Part shown: one piece after another, positions 43,667-52,300 of the stretch
Position numbering within the stretch: the stretch's first letter is position 1
Layout of the letters: each line of letters begins with the position of its first letter
Made by a program: the position numbers and the translations under genes
The notes under the pieces: model-generated
Told to the model about the DNA's origin: nothing
The model's database searches: none
The model's input: the letters and a program-made list of their open reading frames with translations, nothing else
Source: Flavobacteria bacterium GWA2_35_26
GTDB taxonomy: Bacteria; Bacteroidota; Bacteroidia; Flavobacteriales; Flavobacteriaceae
Reading direction: 5' to 3'
Length of the DNA stretch: 64,000 bases
Assembly: GCA_001800905.1 (NCBI GenBank)
Contig: MGWH01000002.1
Location: forward strand, 496,001-560,000

Positions 43667-44308
43667 TTAAATTTTTCTTGAGGCATTATTGTTTTTTTTA
43701 AGTGCTGCACGGTATTCGTATAAAATCACTTTAAAATCGTCTAACATTTCATTACTTAATTCTGATGGGTGAAACGTATCGTAACCCTCTTTGTAGTCAT
43801 TACGATCTTTTCTTCCTCTAAGATTTCTTTCTTTATCAAGAATATAAATCATGGATGTCCCTAAATTAGCATCTAATTTATCTACTAAATGTAATTGTTT
43901 ATGGTAAGCTGCTATTGCTTCAGGAGTAGCAAAAACAAATTGCCATTGATTCACTTCTGTATAGGTTCCTAATGCTTTAACAATTCGCTCTGCATCTTTT
44001 TCAGTACCAAGGGGACACAAATAAACAAACTGCAGATCTTTAAATCCATGGTATCTTTGATACACTTTCTGATTCAAATTATATAGGTTACCTCTATTAT
44101 TTAATAGTTCAGTTCCACCAAAACCAAGTATAGTCACCTTACTATCCAAACTTACTTTCTTTCCGCTAAGTGATTCCCAATTTCCAAAATCAGCAGTTTT
44201 AGGAGTTAAAACCGGTAGTTTTGTATAACTGTTGACTCCTGATGCAAAAAAAAGATACGCAACAATAGGTAAAACAAATAGCACAAATAAAACTATATTT
44301 TTTTTCAT
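43667..44308 (-). CDS. SCO-like thioredoxin-fold protein without Cu site
   Basis: A 213-residue protein with an N-terminal membrane helix (MKKNIVLFVLFVLPIVAYLFF). I start at ATG 44308 rather than at a TTG at 44335. The body looks like a thioredoxin fold of SCO type (VTILGFGGTELLNN, SMIYILDKERNLRGRKDRND), but at the place of CxxxC there is GFGGTELLN, and only one Cys occurs (VYLCPLGTEKD). A HP motif (TFHPSEL) is in place of the His region. It stands just before SCO1, so a non-copper helper in oxidase assembly or a redox-inactive paralogue is likely. This is inference. Confidence 0.72.
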   Translation of the reverse strand: MKKNIVLFVLFVLPIVAYLFFASGVNSYTKLPVLTPKTADFGNWESLSGKKVSLDSKVTILGFGGTELLNNRGNLYNLNQKVYQRYHGFKDLQFVYLCPLGTEKDAERIVKALGTYTEVNQWQFVFATPEAIAAYHKQLHLVDKLDANLGTSMIYILDKERNLRGRKDRNDYKEGYDTFHPSELSNEMLDDFKVILYEYRAALKKNNNASRKI

Positions 44309-44338
44309 AAGTTCGAACAGTTTAATAAAGTACAAAAA

Positions 44339-44364
44339 TAAAAAAAGGCACGCAAAGCGTACCT
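44339..44364 (-). terminator. Rho-independent terminator (oxidase subunit IV)
   Basis: On the minus strand AGGTACGC-TTT-GCGTGCCT (one G-U), preceded by A-rich and followed by TTTTTTTATTTTTG. It splits the oxidase genes into two transcripts: cyoE to subunit IV, and SCO-like to the CAMCR gene. The T tract contains the -7 box of the next gene. Confidence 0.85.
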
Positions 44365-44386
44365 CTTTTTTTGAATTAATATCGTG

Positions 44387-44737
44387 TTAAAAATTCCATT
44401 TTATAGTAGAATTCTTAAAAACCTCATAAATATAATCTCCTTCGGTTAATAAAATAAAAAGAATATACAATACTAAAAATACAACTGGAAAAACCACTGC
44501 ATTTCGCAATGAACTTTTTTCGCCTTCAATATGCATGAAAGCCCAAACAATATAATACGCTTTAAAAATAGTCAAAGCATAAAATATCCAGTTCAACAAA
44601 TTCATTCCTAAAAAATTAGTCATATGAAGCGATTCAGGCTTAATAATTCCTAAAATAACTTCTATAATTGTTACTGCAGATAAAATTCCGAAAACTTTCC
44701 AGATTCTACTAGTATTTGATACGTGATCGTGTGACAT
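44387..44737 (-). CDS. cytochrome c oxidase subunit IV-like (caa3/CyoD)
   Basis: A 116-residue protein with three membrane helices (13-32, 43-68, 79-98). Family mark: a Trp-Ala-Phe-Met-His-x-Glu stretch, AYYIVWAFMHIEGEKSSLR. It belongs to the small subunit IV (PF03626-like) of haem-copper oxidases and aids assembly. It is the last gene before a terminator and follows the large coxC after 21 bases. The core subunits I and II are not in the window. Confidence 0.88.
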   Translation of the reverse strand: MSHDHVSNTSRIWKVFGILSAVTIIEVILGIIKPESLHMTNFLGMNLLNWIFYALTIFKAYYIVWAFMHIEGEKSSLRNAVVFPVVFLVLYILFILLTEGDYIYEVFKNSTIKWNF

Positions 44738-44758
44738 GATAATTACTTTTTTTGAAAA

Positions 44759-45736
44759 TTAAACAAGATAGAATACTGTAAATACAAATACCCAAACTAA
44801 ATCTACAAAGTGCCAGTATAACCCCACTTTCTCAACCATTTCATAACTTTTTCTTTTTTCATAAGTTCCTAAAAGAACATTAAAAAAGATAATGATATTA
44901 ATGACAACTCCAGAGAAAACGTGAAAACCGTGAAAGCCAGTAATGAAGAAAAAGAAATCAGCAAATAATTTATTTCCGTATTCGTTTCTAATTAAATTAG
45001 CTCCTTCAACAACTACAGCTGCATCTTGCAAACGTGCAACAGATTCTTCTCTTGATAAAATTGTTTTTTGTTTTTCTTTATTGATTGTTTCAGTTCTAAT
45101 TAACAAATCAGGGTGAGCTTCAAAACCAGCTTGAACTTCAGCAACAGAATATGTTGGTAAAGTAGCTTCTTCCATGAACCATCTTCCTTTATTTCTTGTC
45201 AATTGTTCTCTTTCTTCAGGCAAAGTGGCAGCAAAATCAGCCAAAGCTACTCTATGACCTTCTTTGTCAACAAATTGAAGTAAACTTCCTCCTTTTGTTT
45301 CGATAGCACCATATTCCCCTTTGATGAAATTTTTCCATTCCCAAGCTTGAGAACCAACGAAAATTAAACCACCAATGATCGTCAAAAACATATAGATAGT
45401 AACCTTTTGTTTGTTTAATTGATGTCCTGCATCAACGGCCAAAACCATTGTTACAGAGGAGAAAATCAATATAAATGTCATTAATGCCACATAATACATT
45501 GGAGCAGTTACTCCATGTAAAAATGGAAAGTGTGTAAACACTTCATCAGCCAAAGGCCAAGTTTCAATAAATTTAAATCTAGAAAAACCATAAGCTGCTA
45601 AAAATCCAGAGAATGTTAAGGCATCTGATACGATAAAAAACCACATCATTAATTTACCATAACTTGCTCCCATTGGCTCATTTCCGCCTCCCCAAGTTTT
45701 TTCTTCACTATTTGCAGTAGTAACTGTAGCTCCCAT
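44759..45736 (-). CDS. cytochrome c oxidase subunit III (large form)
   Basis: A 325-residue subunit III of a haem-copper oxidase. Helices with GKLMMWFFIVSDALTFSGFLAAYGFSRFK and TGFHGFHVFSGVVINIIIFF belong to the family, as does the final YWHFVDLVWVFVFTVFY. Between helices four and five there is a hydrophilic insert of about 100 residues (residues 135-235: IKGEYGAIETKGGSLLQF to LFADFFFF), absent in ordinary subunit III. It would project to one side of the membrane. It is downstream of a second, shorter coxC. Confidence 0.9.
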   Translation of the reverse strand: MGATVTTANSEEKTWGGGNEPMGASYGKLMMWFFIVSDALTFSGFLAAYGFSRFKFIETWPLADEVFTHFPFLHGVTAPMYYVALMTFILIFSSVTMVLAVDAGHQLNKQKVTIYMFLTIIGGLIFVGSQAWEWKNFIKGEYGAIETKGGSLLQFVDKEGHRVALADFAATLPEEREQLTRNKGRWFMEEATLPTYSVAEVQAGFEAHPDLLIRTETINKEKQKTILSREESVARLQDAAVVVEGANLIRNEYGNKLFADFFFFITGFHGFHVFSGVVINIIIFFNVLLGTYEKRKSYEMVEKVGLYWHFVDLVWVFVFTVFYLV

Positions 45737-45779
45737 AAAAAGTAATTCGTTAAAAAGTTCCCAAATTTACGTTTTTTTC

Positions 45780-46367
45780 TTATTTAAAGAAAATTAAAAA
45801 TAAAAATATATATACCCATAGAATATCCAAAAAGTGCCAATACATCGCACCTAGTTCAATTCCAAGAGTTTGTGATGCATTGTATTTTTGTTTAAAATGA
45901 TTATAAATTATAATTAACAGTGAAATTATCCCTCCCGCCAAGTGCAATAAGTGCATAACCGTAACTACATAAAGAAAGGTAGTAGTAATTGAACTAGCTG
46001 GTCCCGTGAAATAGAAGCCCTCTGCTACAATCTGTCCAAAACCTACAAATTGCAAAATCACAAATAAAATCCCTAAAAATAATGTAGACAATAACATTAA
46101 AGTTGTTTGCGCATAATTGTCTTTTTTTATGGCTTTTTTTGCCAAGAAAAAGGTAAGACTACAACTTAAAATTACAAATGTGCTCCAATAAAAGGCTGTT
46201 GGCAACTGAAAATCTTTCAACCAATCTGCTCTTGACTTACTTACTACAAAAGCACTAGTTAGCCCTGCAAACATCATGGTCATACTTACCATTGCAAACA
46301 ATAAAATTAATTTAGCCGAACGCTCTTTTTTTACTTTTTCTTCGTTTTGTGTCATTGTCATATTCAT
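45780..46367 (-). CDS. cytochrome c oxidase subunit III (short form)
   Basis: A 195-residue subunit III-like protein with five membrane helices (starts: LILLFAMVSMTMMFAGLTS, AFYWSTFVILSCSLTF, TLMLLSTLFLGILFVILQ, VVTVMHLLHLAGGIISL, YWHFLDILWVYIFLFLIFF). The HAVGG-equivalent is HLLHLAGG. It begins 2 bases after cyoE and precedes the larger coxC with a 43-base spacer. Two coxC genes in a row are found in Bacteroidetes caa3-type oxidase loci. Precise start may be ATG 46367 or 46361 or 46355. Confidence 0.9.
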   Translation of the reverse strand: MNMTMTQNEEKVKKERSAKLILLFAMVSMTMMFAGLTSAFVVSKSRADWLKDFQLPTAFYWSTFVILSCSLTFFLAKKAIKKDNYAQTTLMLLSTLFLGILFVILQFVGFGQIVAEGFYFTGPASSITTTFLYVVTVMHLLHLAGGIISLLIIIYNHFKQKYNASQTLGIELGAMYWHFLDILWVYIFLFLIFFK

Positions 46368-46369
46368 AA

Positions 46370-47260
46370 CTATCTTAAAAATTTGTCAAATATATAAACT
46401 AATTGTAATAGAGTAATGTACGAAACGCTAACTAGCATTAAGGTTCTTGCCGCTTTCGCTGTTCGTAATTGGTACAATCGAATTGCATAAAACAACATCC
46501 AAAGTCCTAGTAATAAAACTATAACGGCAGCAATTGGCGTAATATATAACTGCCCTGTATATCCCAATACCGGCAAAAGAGATGCAATTATCAGCCAAAT
46601 CGTATACAAAATAACTTGCATGGCTGTTCCTTTATCTTTCTTGCCTGTTGGCAACATAAAGAAACCTGCTTTTTCATAATCTTCATATAAAAACCAACCT
46701 ATGGCCCAAAAGTGAGGAAACTGCCAAAAAAACTGGATTAAAAACAAAGTTCCTGCTTCGATGCCGAAATTATTTGTTGCCGCAACCCAACCTAACATAA
46801 ACGGGATAGCTCCAGGAAAAGCACCCACGAAAACGGATAGAGAGGTAACAGTTTTTAAGGGTGTATATACACTTGTGTATAGAAATATTGAAACGGCACC
46901 AAACATGGCCGATTTGGGATTGATTGTATACAGTAAAACAATCCCTAAAACAGTAAGCACAACAGCAATTATCAATGCAATATTAGACTCCATTCTGCCT
47001 GACGGTATAGGTCTGTTTTTAGTACGATCCATTAAGGCATCTAGATCTTTTTCGATTACTTGATTGAATGCATTAGAAGCGCCAACCATACAATATCCCC
47101 CAATAATTAATTTTAGAAGAACCACACCACTTAATGATGCCAAATCCGTTACGCCAAGCAAAAAACCTGCGATAGATGAAAAAACAACACTAACTGCAAG
47201 ACCTGCTTTAGTGATCGCTTTGAAATCAAAATAAATAGCTTTGAGTGAAATTGTATTCAA
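46370..47260 (-). CDS. cyoE: protohaem IX farnesyltransferase
   Basis: A 296-residue membrane protein that converts haem b to haem O with farnesyl diphosphate for haem-copper oxidases. I start at TTG 47260 (MNTISLKAIYFDF in homologous style) rather than at the longer 47293, because an exact TAnnTTTG box covers 47283-47290. The prenyltransferase motif NQVIEKDLDALMDRTKNRP (around residues 65-83) and second Asp-rich loop YEDYEKAGFFMLP are present, with eight or nine helices. It opens the oxidase operon; coxC follows after 2 bases. Confidence 0.92.
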   Translation of the reverse strand: MNTISLKAIYFDFKAITKAGLAVSVVFSSIAGFLLGVTDLASLSGVVLLKLIIGGYCMVGASNAFNQVIEKDLDALMDRTKNRPIPSGRMESNIALIIAVVLTVLGIVLLYTINPKSAMFGAVSIFLYTSVYTPLKTVTSLSVFVGAFPGAIPFMLGWVAATNNFGIEAGTLFLIQFFWQFPHFWAIGWFLYEDYEKAGFFMLPTGKKDKGTAMQVILYTIWLIIASLLPVLGYTGQLYITPIAAVIVLLLGLWMLFYAIRLYQLRTAKAARTLMLVSVSYITLLQLVYIFDKFLR

Positions 47261-47282
47261 TGTAATTGGTATAAAACTGGTG

Positions 47283-47290
47283 CAAAGATA
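47283..47290 (-). promoter_or_regulatory. promoter box of the cyoE-cox unit
   Basis: TATCTTTG on the minus strand, exact TAnnTTTG, with the predicted start near 47278 and a leader of about 18 bases to TTG 47260. It supports the shorter cyoE start. Confidence 0.65.
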
Positions 47291-47358
47291 CAAATAAGAT
47301 TACGGAATTTAGAGCTTGAATTTTAGATTTTTTTTAGAAAAAAATACTTCAAAAATAA

Positions 47359-48498
47359 TTATTTTTTTTGCTGATCAAAAGTAAAATACAAATACAAACT
47401 AAGTATAATTATTGTTATTTCAAAAACCATTAATGAAGAAATAATTCCTATTGAATCTGCTAAAAATCCAAGTATAACTGCTGGTATTCCAAAACCAACA
47501 TAGCCAAAAAACATATAACCCGATACGGCCCTCGCTTTTTGCAAACCTCCTAAATCGGCGATAAGTGCCAAACCGCCTTGGTAACTAAATCCATATGCAG
47601 CCAAACCAATACAAGCCGTCCCCAATAATACTAGTGGCAACAAACCAAAATACGATCCTGCTATTACGAATCCGAAACCAATTGGAATTATCGCAAATCC
47701 TAATTTTAAACTGGTTGCTGGTTGAAAATGTTTTCGAATAATGGGTTGTAAAAAACCACCCGTCCAATTAATTAGCACCAAACAAAAACCTGCATAGGCT
47801 GTAAATCCAAAAGTGGCCAATTGCGTAGGAATTATTGCAATGACAACGCCAGTTGTTGCCCAGCAAATAGCAATCGATACATTAATCGGAAAAGATCCTT
47901 TTGGAAAATAGGGCAATCGAACTAATGATCCACCAATTGGCGGTAATTTGGGAAGAAAAAAAGTAAGTAGTAAACCTAGTATTGTAATCCCAACTGCTAT
48001 AAAATAAGTAAACGGCAAATAAGTAAAATGAATAAGCAAAGCAATACTAGTCATAAATGCACCTCCACTAAAACCAATTGCAGTTGCCATTGAGGTCGAA
48101 TTAGCCGCTCGAACTGATGCTCTAGAATCGGGATGCAGTAATTCAGCAATGTAAGCAGTTCCTGTCCCCATGCTCAACGCCAAGGCAACCCCTTGAAAAA
48201 AGCGCGCAAAAATCAACGCATAAACCTTTGGGAAAACAGTAATAATTAAATTGGAACAAAAAGCTAAAAAAAGACTAAAAATCAACACCGGCTTTCGGCC
48301 TATTCGGTCGGAAATTCCACCTAAAAAAACATAGCAGGGCAGCATTCCTAAAATATAAGCCGATAAGACTAATGACGTTTGCCCGTTATTGAATCCCGCT
48401 AATTCAGCATAAGGACGAAATAATGGCATGGACAAGTTGACTGCCAAAGTAATTAGAAAAAGAGCAAATGATATAACCGCTGTAGGTTGTAATTTCAT
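47359..48498 (-). CDS. MFS transporter, DHA1-like
   Basis: A 379-residue major facilitator protein with twelve likely helices. The signature loop between helices 2 and 3 is GGISDRIGRKPVL, and RFFQGVALAL stands in helix 4 (motif C-like GTGTAYIAELL). This resembles drug or sugar-efflux (DHA1) permeases; the substrate is not known. The next gene on the minus strand, cyoE, has its own promoter. A terminator for the preceding gcvH/VanZ unit lies just upstream. Confidence 0.88.
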   Translation of the reverse strand: MKLQPTAVISFALFLITLAVNLSMPLFRPYAELAGFNNGQTSLVLSAYILGMLPCYVFLGGISDRIGRKPVLIFSLFLAFCSNLIITVFPKVYALIFARFFQGVALALSMGTGTAYIAELLHPDSRASVRAANSTSMATAIGFSGGAFMTSIALLIHFTYLPFTYFIAVGITILGLLLTFFLPKLPPIGGSLVRLPYFPKGSFPINVSIAICWATTGVVIAIIPTQLATFGFTAYAGFCLVLINWTGGFLQPIIRKHFQPATSLKLGFAIIPIGFGFVIAGSYFGLLPLVLLGTACIGLAAYGFSYQGGLALIADLGGLQKARAVSGYMFFGYVGFGIPAVILGFLADSIGIISSLMVFEITIIILSLYLYFTFDQQKK

Positions 48499-48510
48499 AT
48501 TCTAGGTATA

Positions 48511-48533
48511 AAAAAATCCCACCTAAGTGGGAC
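48511..48533 (-). terminator. Rho-independent terminator (gcvH-VanZ)
   Basis: On the minus strand GTCCCAC-TTAG-GTGGGAT, followed by TTTTTTTA. It lies 13 bases after the VanZ-like stop and before the MFS start codon. Confidence 0.78.
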
Positions 48534-48545
48534 TAATTATGTATT

Positions 48546-48926
48546 CTATGTATGTTCTTTTCGAATTTGTTTTGCAACAACAACAAAAACTAAAGCTAGC
48601 AATGCTCCTGTAAAATTAGCCAAAACATCAAAAAAATCTCCATTTCGAGTGATCGTAAGTCGGGATTGAAGTACTTCTATTCCAATACCGAAAAACAAAG
48701 AAAAAAACACAGCGCCAACTAAAAGCTTCGCTTGATTTTTCTTTTTTACTTGTTTTTTAAAAAATAAAAACCAAAGTATGGTAAATACAAAATGAAAAAA
48801 AGAATGGGCTAATTTATCTAAATTTGGAATGCTAACCGAGGGAATATCTGAAGCTGGAGCCAAACAAAAATAAGCGACTACTACTGTCCAGCTGAAGGCA
48901 ATCCAAAAATAAAGATTTTTAAGCAC
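48546..48926 (-). CDS. VanZ-like membrane protein
   Basis: A protein of about 126 residues with four hydrophobic segments. VanZ-family marks: [16 protein letters not shown] and [31 protein letters not shown], with the conserved HFxxF and GDxxDxxxN. The start is GTG 48926 or TTG 48929, overlapping the end of gcvH by 8 or 11 bases; there is no ATG in the first helix. VanZ proteins in Firmicutes affect glycopeptide tolerance; in Bacteroidetes the function is unknown. The overlap with gcvH is a regular flavobacterial arrangement. Confidence 0.88.
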   Translation of the reverse strand: MLKNLYFWIAFSWTVVVAYFCLAPASDIPSVSIPNLDKLAHSFFHFVFTILWFLFFKKQVKKKNQAKLLVGAVFFSLFFGIGIEVLQSRLTITRNGDFFDVLANFTGALLALVFVVVAKQIRKEHT

Positions 48927-49299
48927 CAATCAATTCTTTGTAAGCATCGCTTGAAAGCAATGAATCTATTTCTCCTAAATCAGAAACTTTTACTTTAATC
49001 ATCCAACCCGCACCATAAGGATCTGAGTTTACACTTTCTGGTGCACTTTCTAATGCATCATTGAATTCAATGATTTCTCCTGTCAATGGTAAAAATAAAT
49101 CAGAAACCGTTTTTACAGCTTCTACAGTACCAAAAACCTCATCTTTATCTAGCGTTTGATCTAAAGTTTCTACTTCAACATAAACAATATCTCCCAATTC
49201 TTTCTGAGCGAAATCAGTAATTCCAACTGTAGCAACATCGCCATCAATGCTTACCCATTCGTGATCTTTTGTGTACTTTAAATTTGCAGGTATATTCAT
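48919..49299 (-). CDS. gcvH: glycine cleavage system H protein
   Basis: A 126-residue lipoyl carrier protein. The lipoylated lysine is Lys63 in [16 protein letters not shown], and [31 protein letters not shown] is the typical N-terminal half. It shuttles the aminomethyl group between the P, T and L proteins of glycine cleavage. The partners are not in this window. A TTG-N18-TACCTTTG promoter lies upstream; the VanZ-like gene overlaps its end. Confidence 0.96.
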   Translation of the reverse strand: MNIPANLKYTKDHEWVSIDGDVATVGITDFAQKELGDIVYVEVETLDQTLDKDEVFGTVEAVKTVSDLFLPLTGEIIEFNDALESAPESVNSDPYGAGWMIKVKVSDLGEIDSLLSSDAYKELIGA

Positions 49300-49340
49300 A
49301 ATTAGGTGTATATAAAATTAATTTTTGAATTTTTGAAAAG

Positions 49341-49369
49341 CAAAGGTACTATCTTCATTCGAAATTCAA
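49341..49369 (-). promoter_or_regulatory. promoter of gcvH
   Basis: On the minus strand TTG (49369-49367), an 18-base spacer and TACCTTTG (49348-49341), an exact fit to TTG-N17-23-TAnnTTTG. It starts gcvH independently of the sprA transcript. Confidence 0.75.
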
Positions 49370-49383
49370 ATTAGAATTGGAAA

Positions 49384-52300
49384 TTAATTTCCAAAATTAT
49401 ATCGAAGTGTAAAACCCGATCTAATATTGGTTAATGGAAAAGTAGTAGATACAACCGCTTTTGAAAAGGAATGATCATAGTAGAAAATAGCCGTTAGGTT
49501 TTTACTAAAAGAATAATCTGCAGTCACTTTTAAAGTCCAAATATTTTGACCTGCGGCTAATTGATTCTTATTGTAATCCAAATACCTCACTAATGTTTGA
49601 TTGTCTCGTAAAGACAAATCTGCTTTTATATTAATGTCACTTTTTATAATTCCCGTTGGATTATCTGCTAAACGCGAAGAAATGATTACATCTTTAAATC
49701 GGTAACCTAAACCAACAACATATTCAATACCTTTCACTTCAGTCAATAAATTATTATCAAAACTCATAGACAAGGCTCTGTCTTTTTTGATTTCGGCAAG
49801 TACTTTTAATGAATTTTTCAACTCAAAATCCATCCGAATTAATGGACTAAATTGTTCCACTAAATTGACGTTGGACATAATCGTTGAATTTAGAAAATTA
49901 CCGTTTTTATCGAATCCCTCTGGATTTTTATCGAATTCTAGATTAGAACGAAATGCATTAATCGTATACGACGATCTATAGTTATGTTGCAACGAAACTC
50001 GTTTAAAATTTTTCTTGAAAAATTCGTAACGCATAAATCCATTATATCGAATCGACCAATTGGGCAATGGCATATTTTTAAAAATACCTAATGACGCATC
50101 TGTAGCACTTGATCCCGAGTAAGCGGCAAGAAAAGCAGGCAATAAAACTGCTTGATTATTTTTTCCATAACCTAACGGATATCCATCCGCATCTAAATTT
50201 GCTGGGTTGTTAATATCAATCCCACGTGCAATTGCTAAACGATTGGCAACAATTATTCGATTGTCTCTAAAATCATCAAAAGCAGCAGATGAAATTGCAT
50301 CACTTTTGGCAAAAGAAGTTGAAATAAGTACCGTTGAAATTGAAAATATTCCTGAACTATAAGGCGATCTTGCATTATAACTTCCGTTTTCAATATCGTA
50401 TTGTTCTGAAAAATTTTCTGAATACGATCGGTCCAAACTCAAATCAATTTTTAAATCGGGTAGCACATCTATATTGGCGGTAGCTTTAAAAATAGTATTC
50501 TTTACTTGGGTGAAATTTTGATTAAAATTTGGATAATTAGTCAGCCAACCTCTTTTAGCAGCTTCATATCGAATATCATCTTGGCTACCAAAAATAAATC
50601 CCATTGTGGGTTTAGAAGAACCAAAAAATCCAATACCTGGAGTATAGCCTGGCAACACAGTTCCGCTATTTTGGGTATAATTCATTTGGATGTTTTTCAC
50701 ACCGGTCAAAACACCAATTAATCCATCTTTAAAAGGACTTGATTGTTTTTGTGAATTAGTAGCCTGCACCATTTTTTCTCCTGGTTTTGGAGCTACCAGT
50801 TTAGGCCTTGAATTGAATTGCGGATTTGATTTAGTTATACCTAAATAACGATACAAACTTTCCATATTAAAAGTAGCATTCAAATTATTTGAATTGGCAT
50901 TTTGAATGGTGTTTCCTAAATTAAAAGAGGCACCATCTATTTCAATTTGAGACAAAGCCTCAGAGGTACGTTGCCAACTATAATCTGCTGTGTAGGAATA
51001 ATTCGCTTTTATAAAACTGAAAAGAGGGATCTTGTTAATCGGTAAATCATAATTAACTACAAGCTGTTGTTGGTGTTGATTTGGTGTTCCAATGTTCCAA
51101 TAATCATCCCAAACCGTTAAGTCATTATTAGAAGTATTGTCAGAGTTTAGGTAACTCTTTACGATGTTTCCGGAAGAAGCTGAATAATTTAATTTTAATG
51201 CTTTTGTAAGATTATAATTAAACCCATATTGATAGTTAAACGCATAATTTCTTCTATACAATGCGTCTAAACCAATTCCTTCTACACCATCTACTTGTCT
51301 AAATTGTTGGCGATTGTATTGTCTAATAATATCTGAATTAAATGAAATATTATCTGGCAAAAAGTTAAAATTAAAGTCTTGTAGTAATTTCCAATACCCG
51401 CTTTTTTTCATAAATGCCATTTTATTGAATGGCTCCAAAGGCTTTGATTTAAAACTATAAGCAAAATCTACAGAGGTGGTAACTTGTTGATCGGCATAAT
51501 CTTCAATCTCAAAGTCATGACGTTCTACTGCATTGATCGATTGCGAAAATGTGAAATTTTCAGGATCATACAAATGGGATTTACTTTGAGGATTTTTTTC
51601 TTTACGAACCCCAATAAAGTTTATGCTGGTTCGTTTTGTATAATCAATGGCACGATTGCGAATATTCGCCTTACTATTAGCATCCGAAGTGTTATCTAGT
51701 AATTGTTTCAATCGAATATCTTGGTTGAATAGATCGTATTCTGGCGTAATAATCTCTTCTCCCACACCATAGTTGAAAGGCAAATTAACTCCCCATTTTT
51801 TAGGCAACAACTTTCCTAGGTTAACATTGGTTACAATATTGTATTGCTGAATATCTTCTCGACTTCGTTCATTTGGGCCTTGCTCCAAAGCACCAAATCC
51901 AATCGATGTTTTCTTACCAGATGCAGAAACCGTCACTAAATCAGCCATGTTGGAATCTACATTCAATATCGCCGCCATTCCGCCTTTATTATCCATATCT
52001 GCCAAACGCAATTCATTGAACCAAACTTCTCCTTTAATTCGTCTCGATGTTTCGTTACTTTTTACCCCTACCATCAAGGTTCTGACCAAACCAAAATTAG
52101 GATTTCCTTTGATACCTAAACGAAGTTTATTGATTTTGCCAGCCGTTTTGGGATCCAATTCCTCTTCATTTTGATAGTAAATACCATCTTGAGGCAAAGT
52201 GGTTGGATCAACACTCATCGACTTAATTTTTAATTTGGTTAACAACTCCAAAGCTAGATCGATTTGATTTTCTTCGGGCCAAACTACTTCGGGACTTAAG

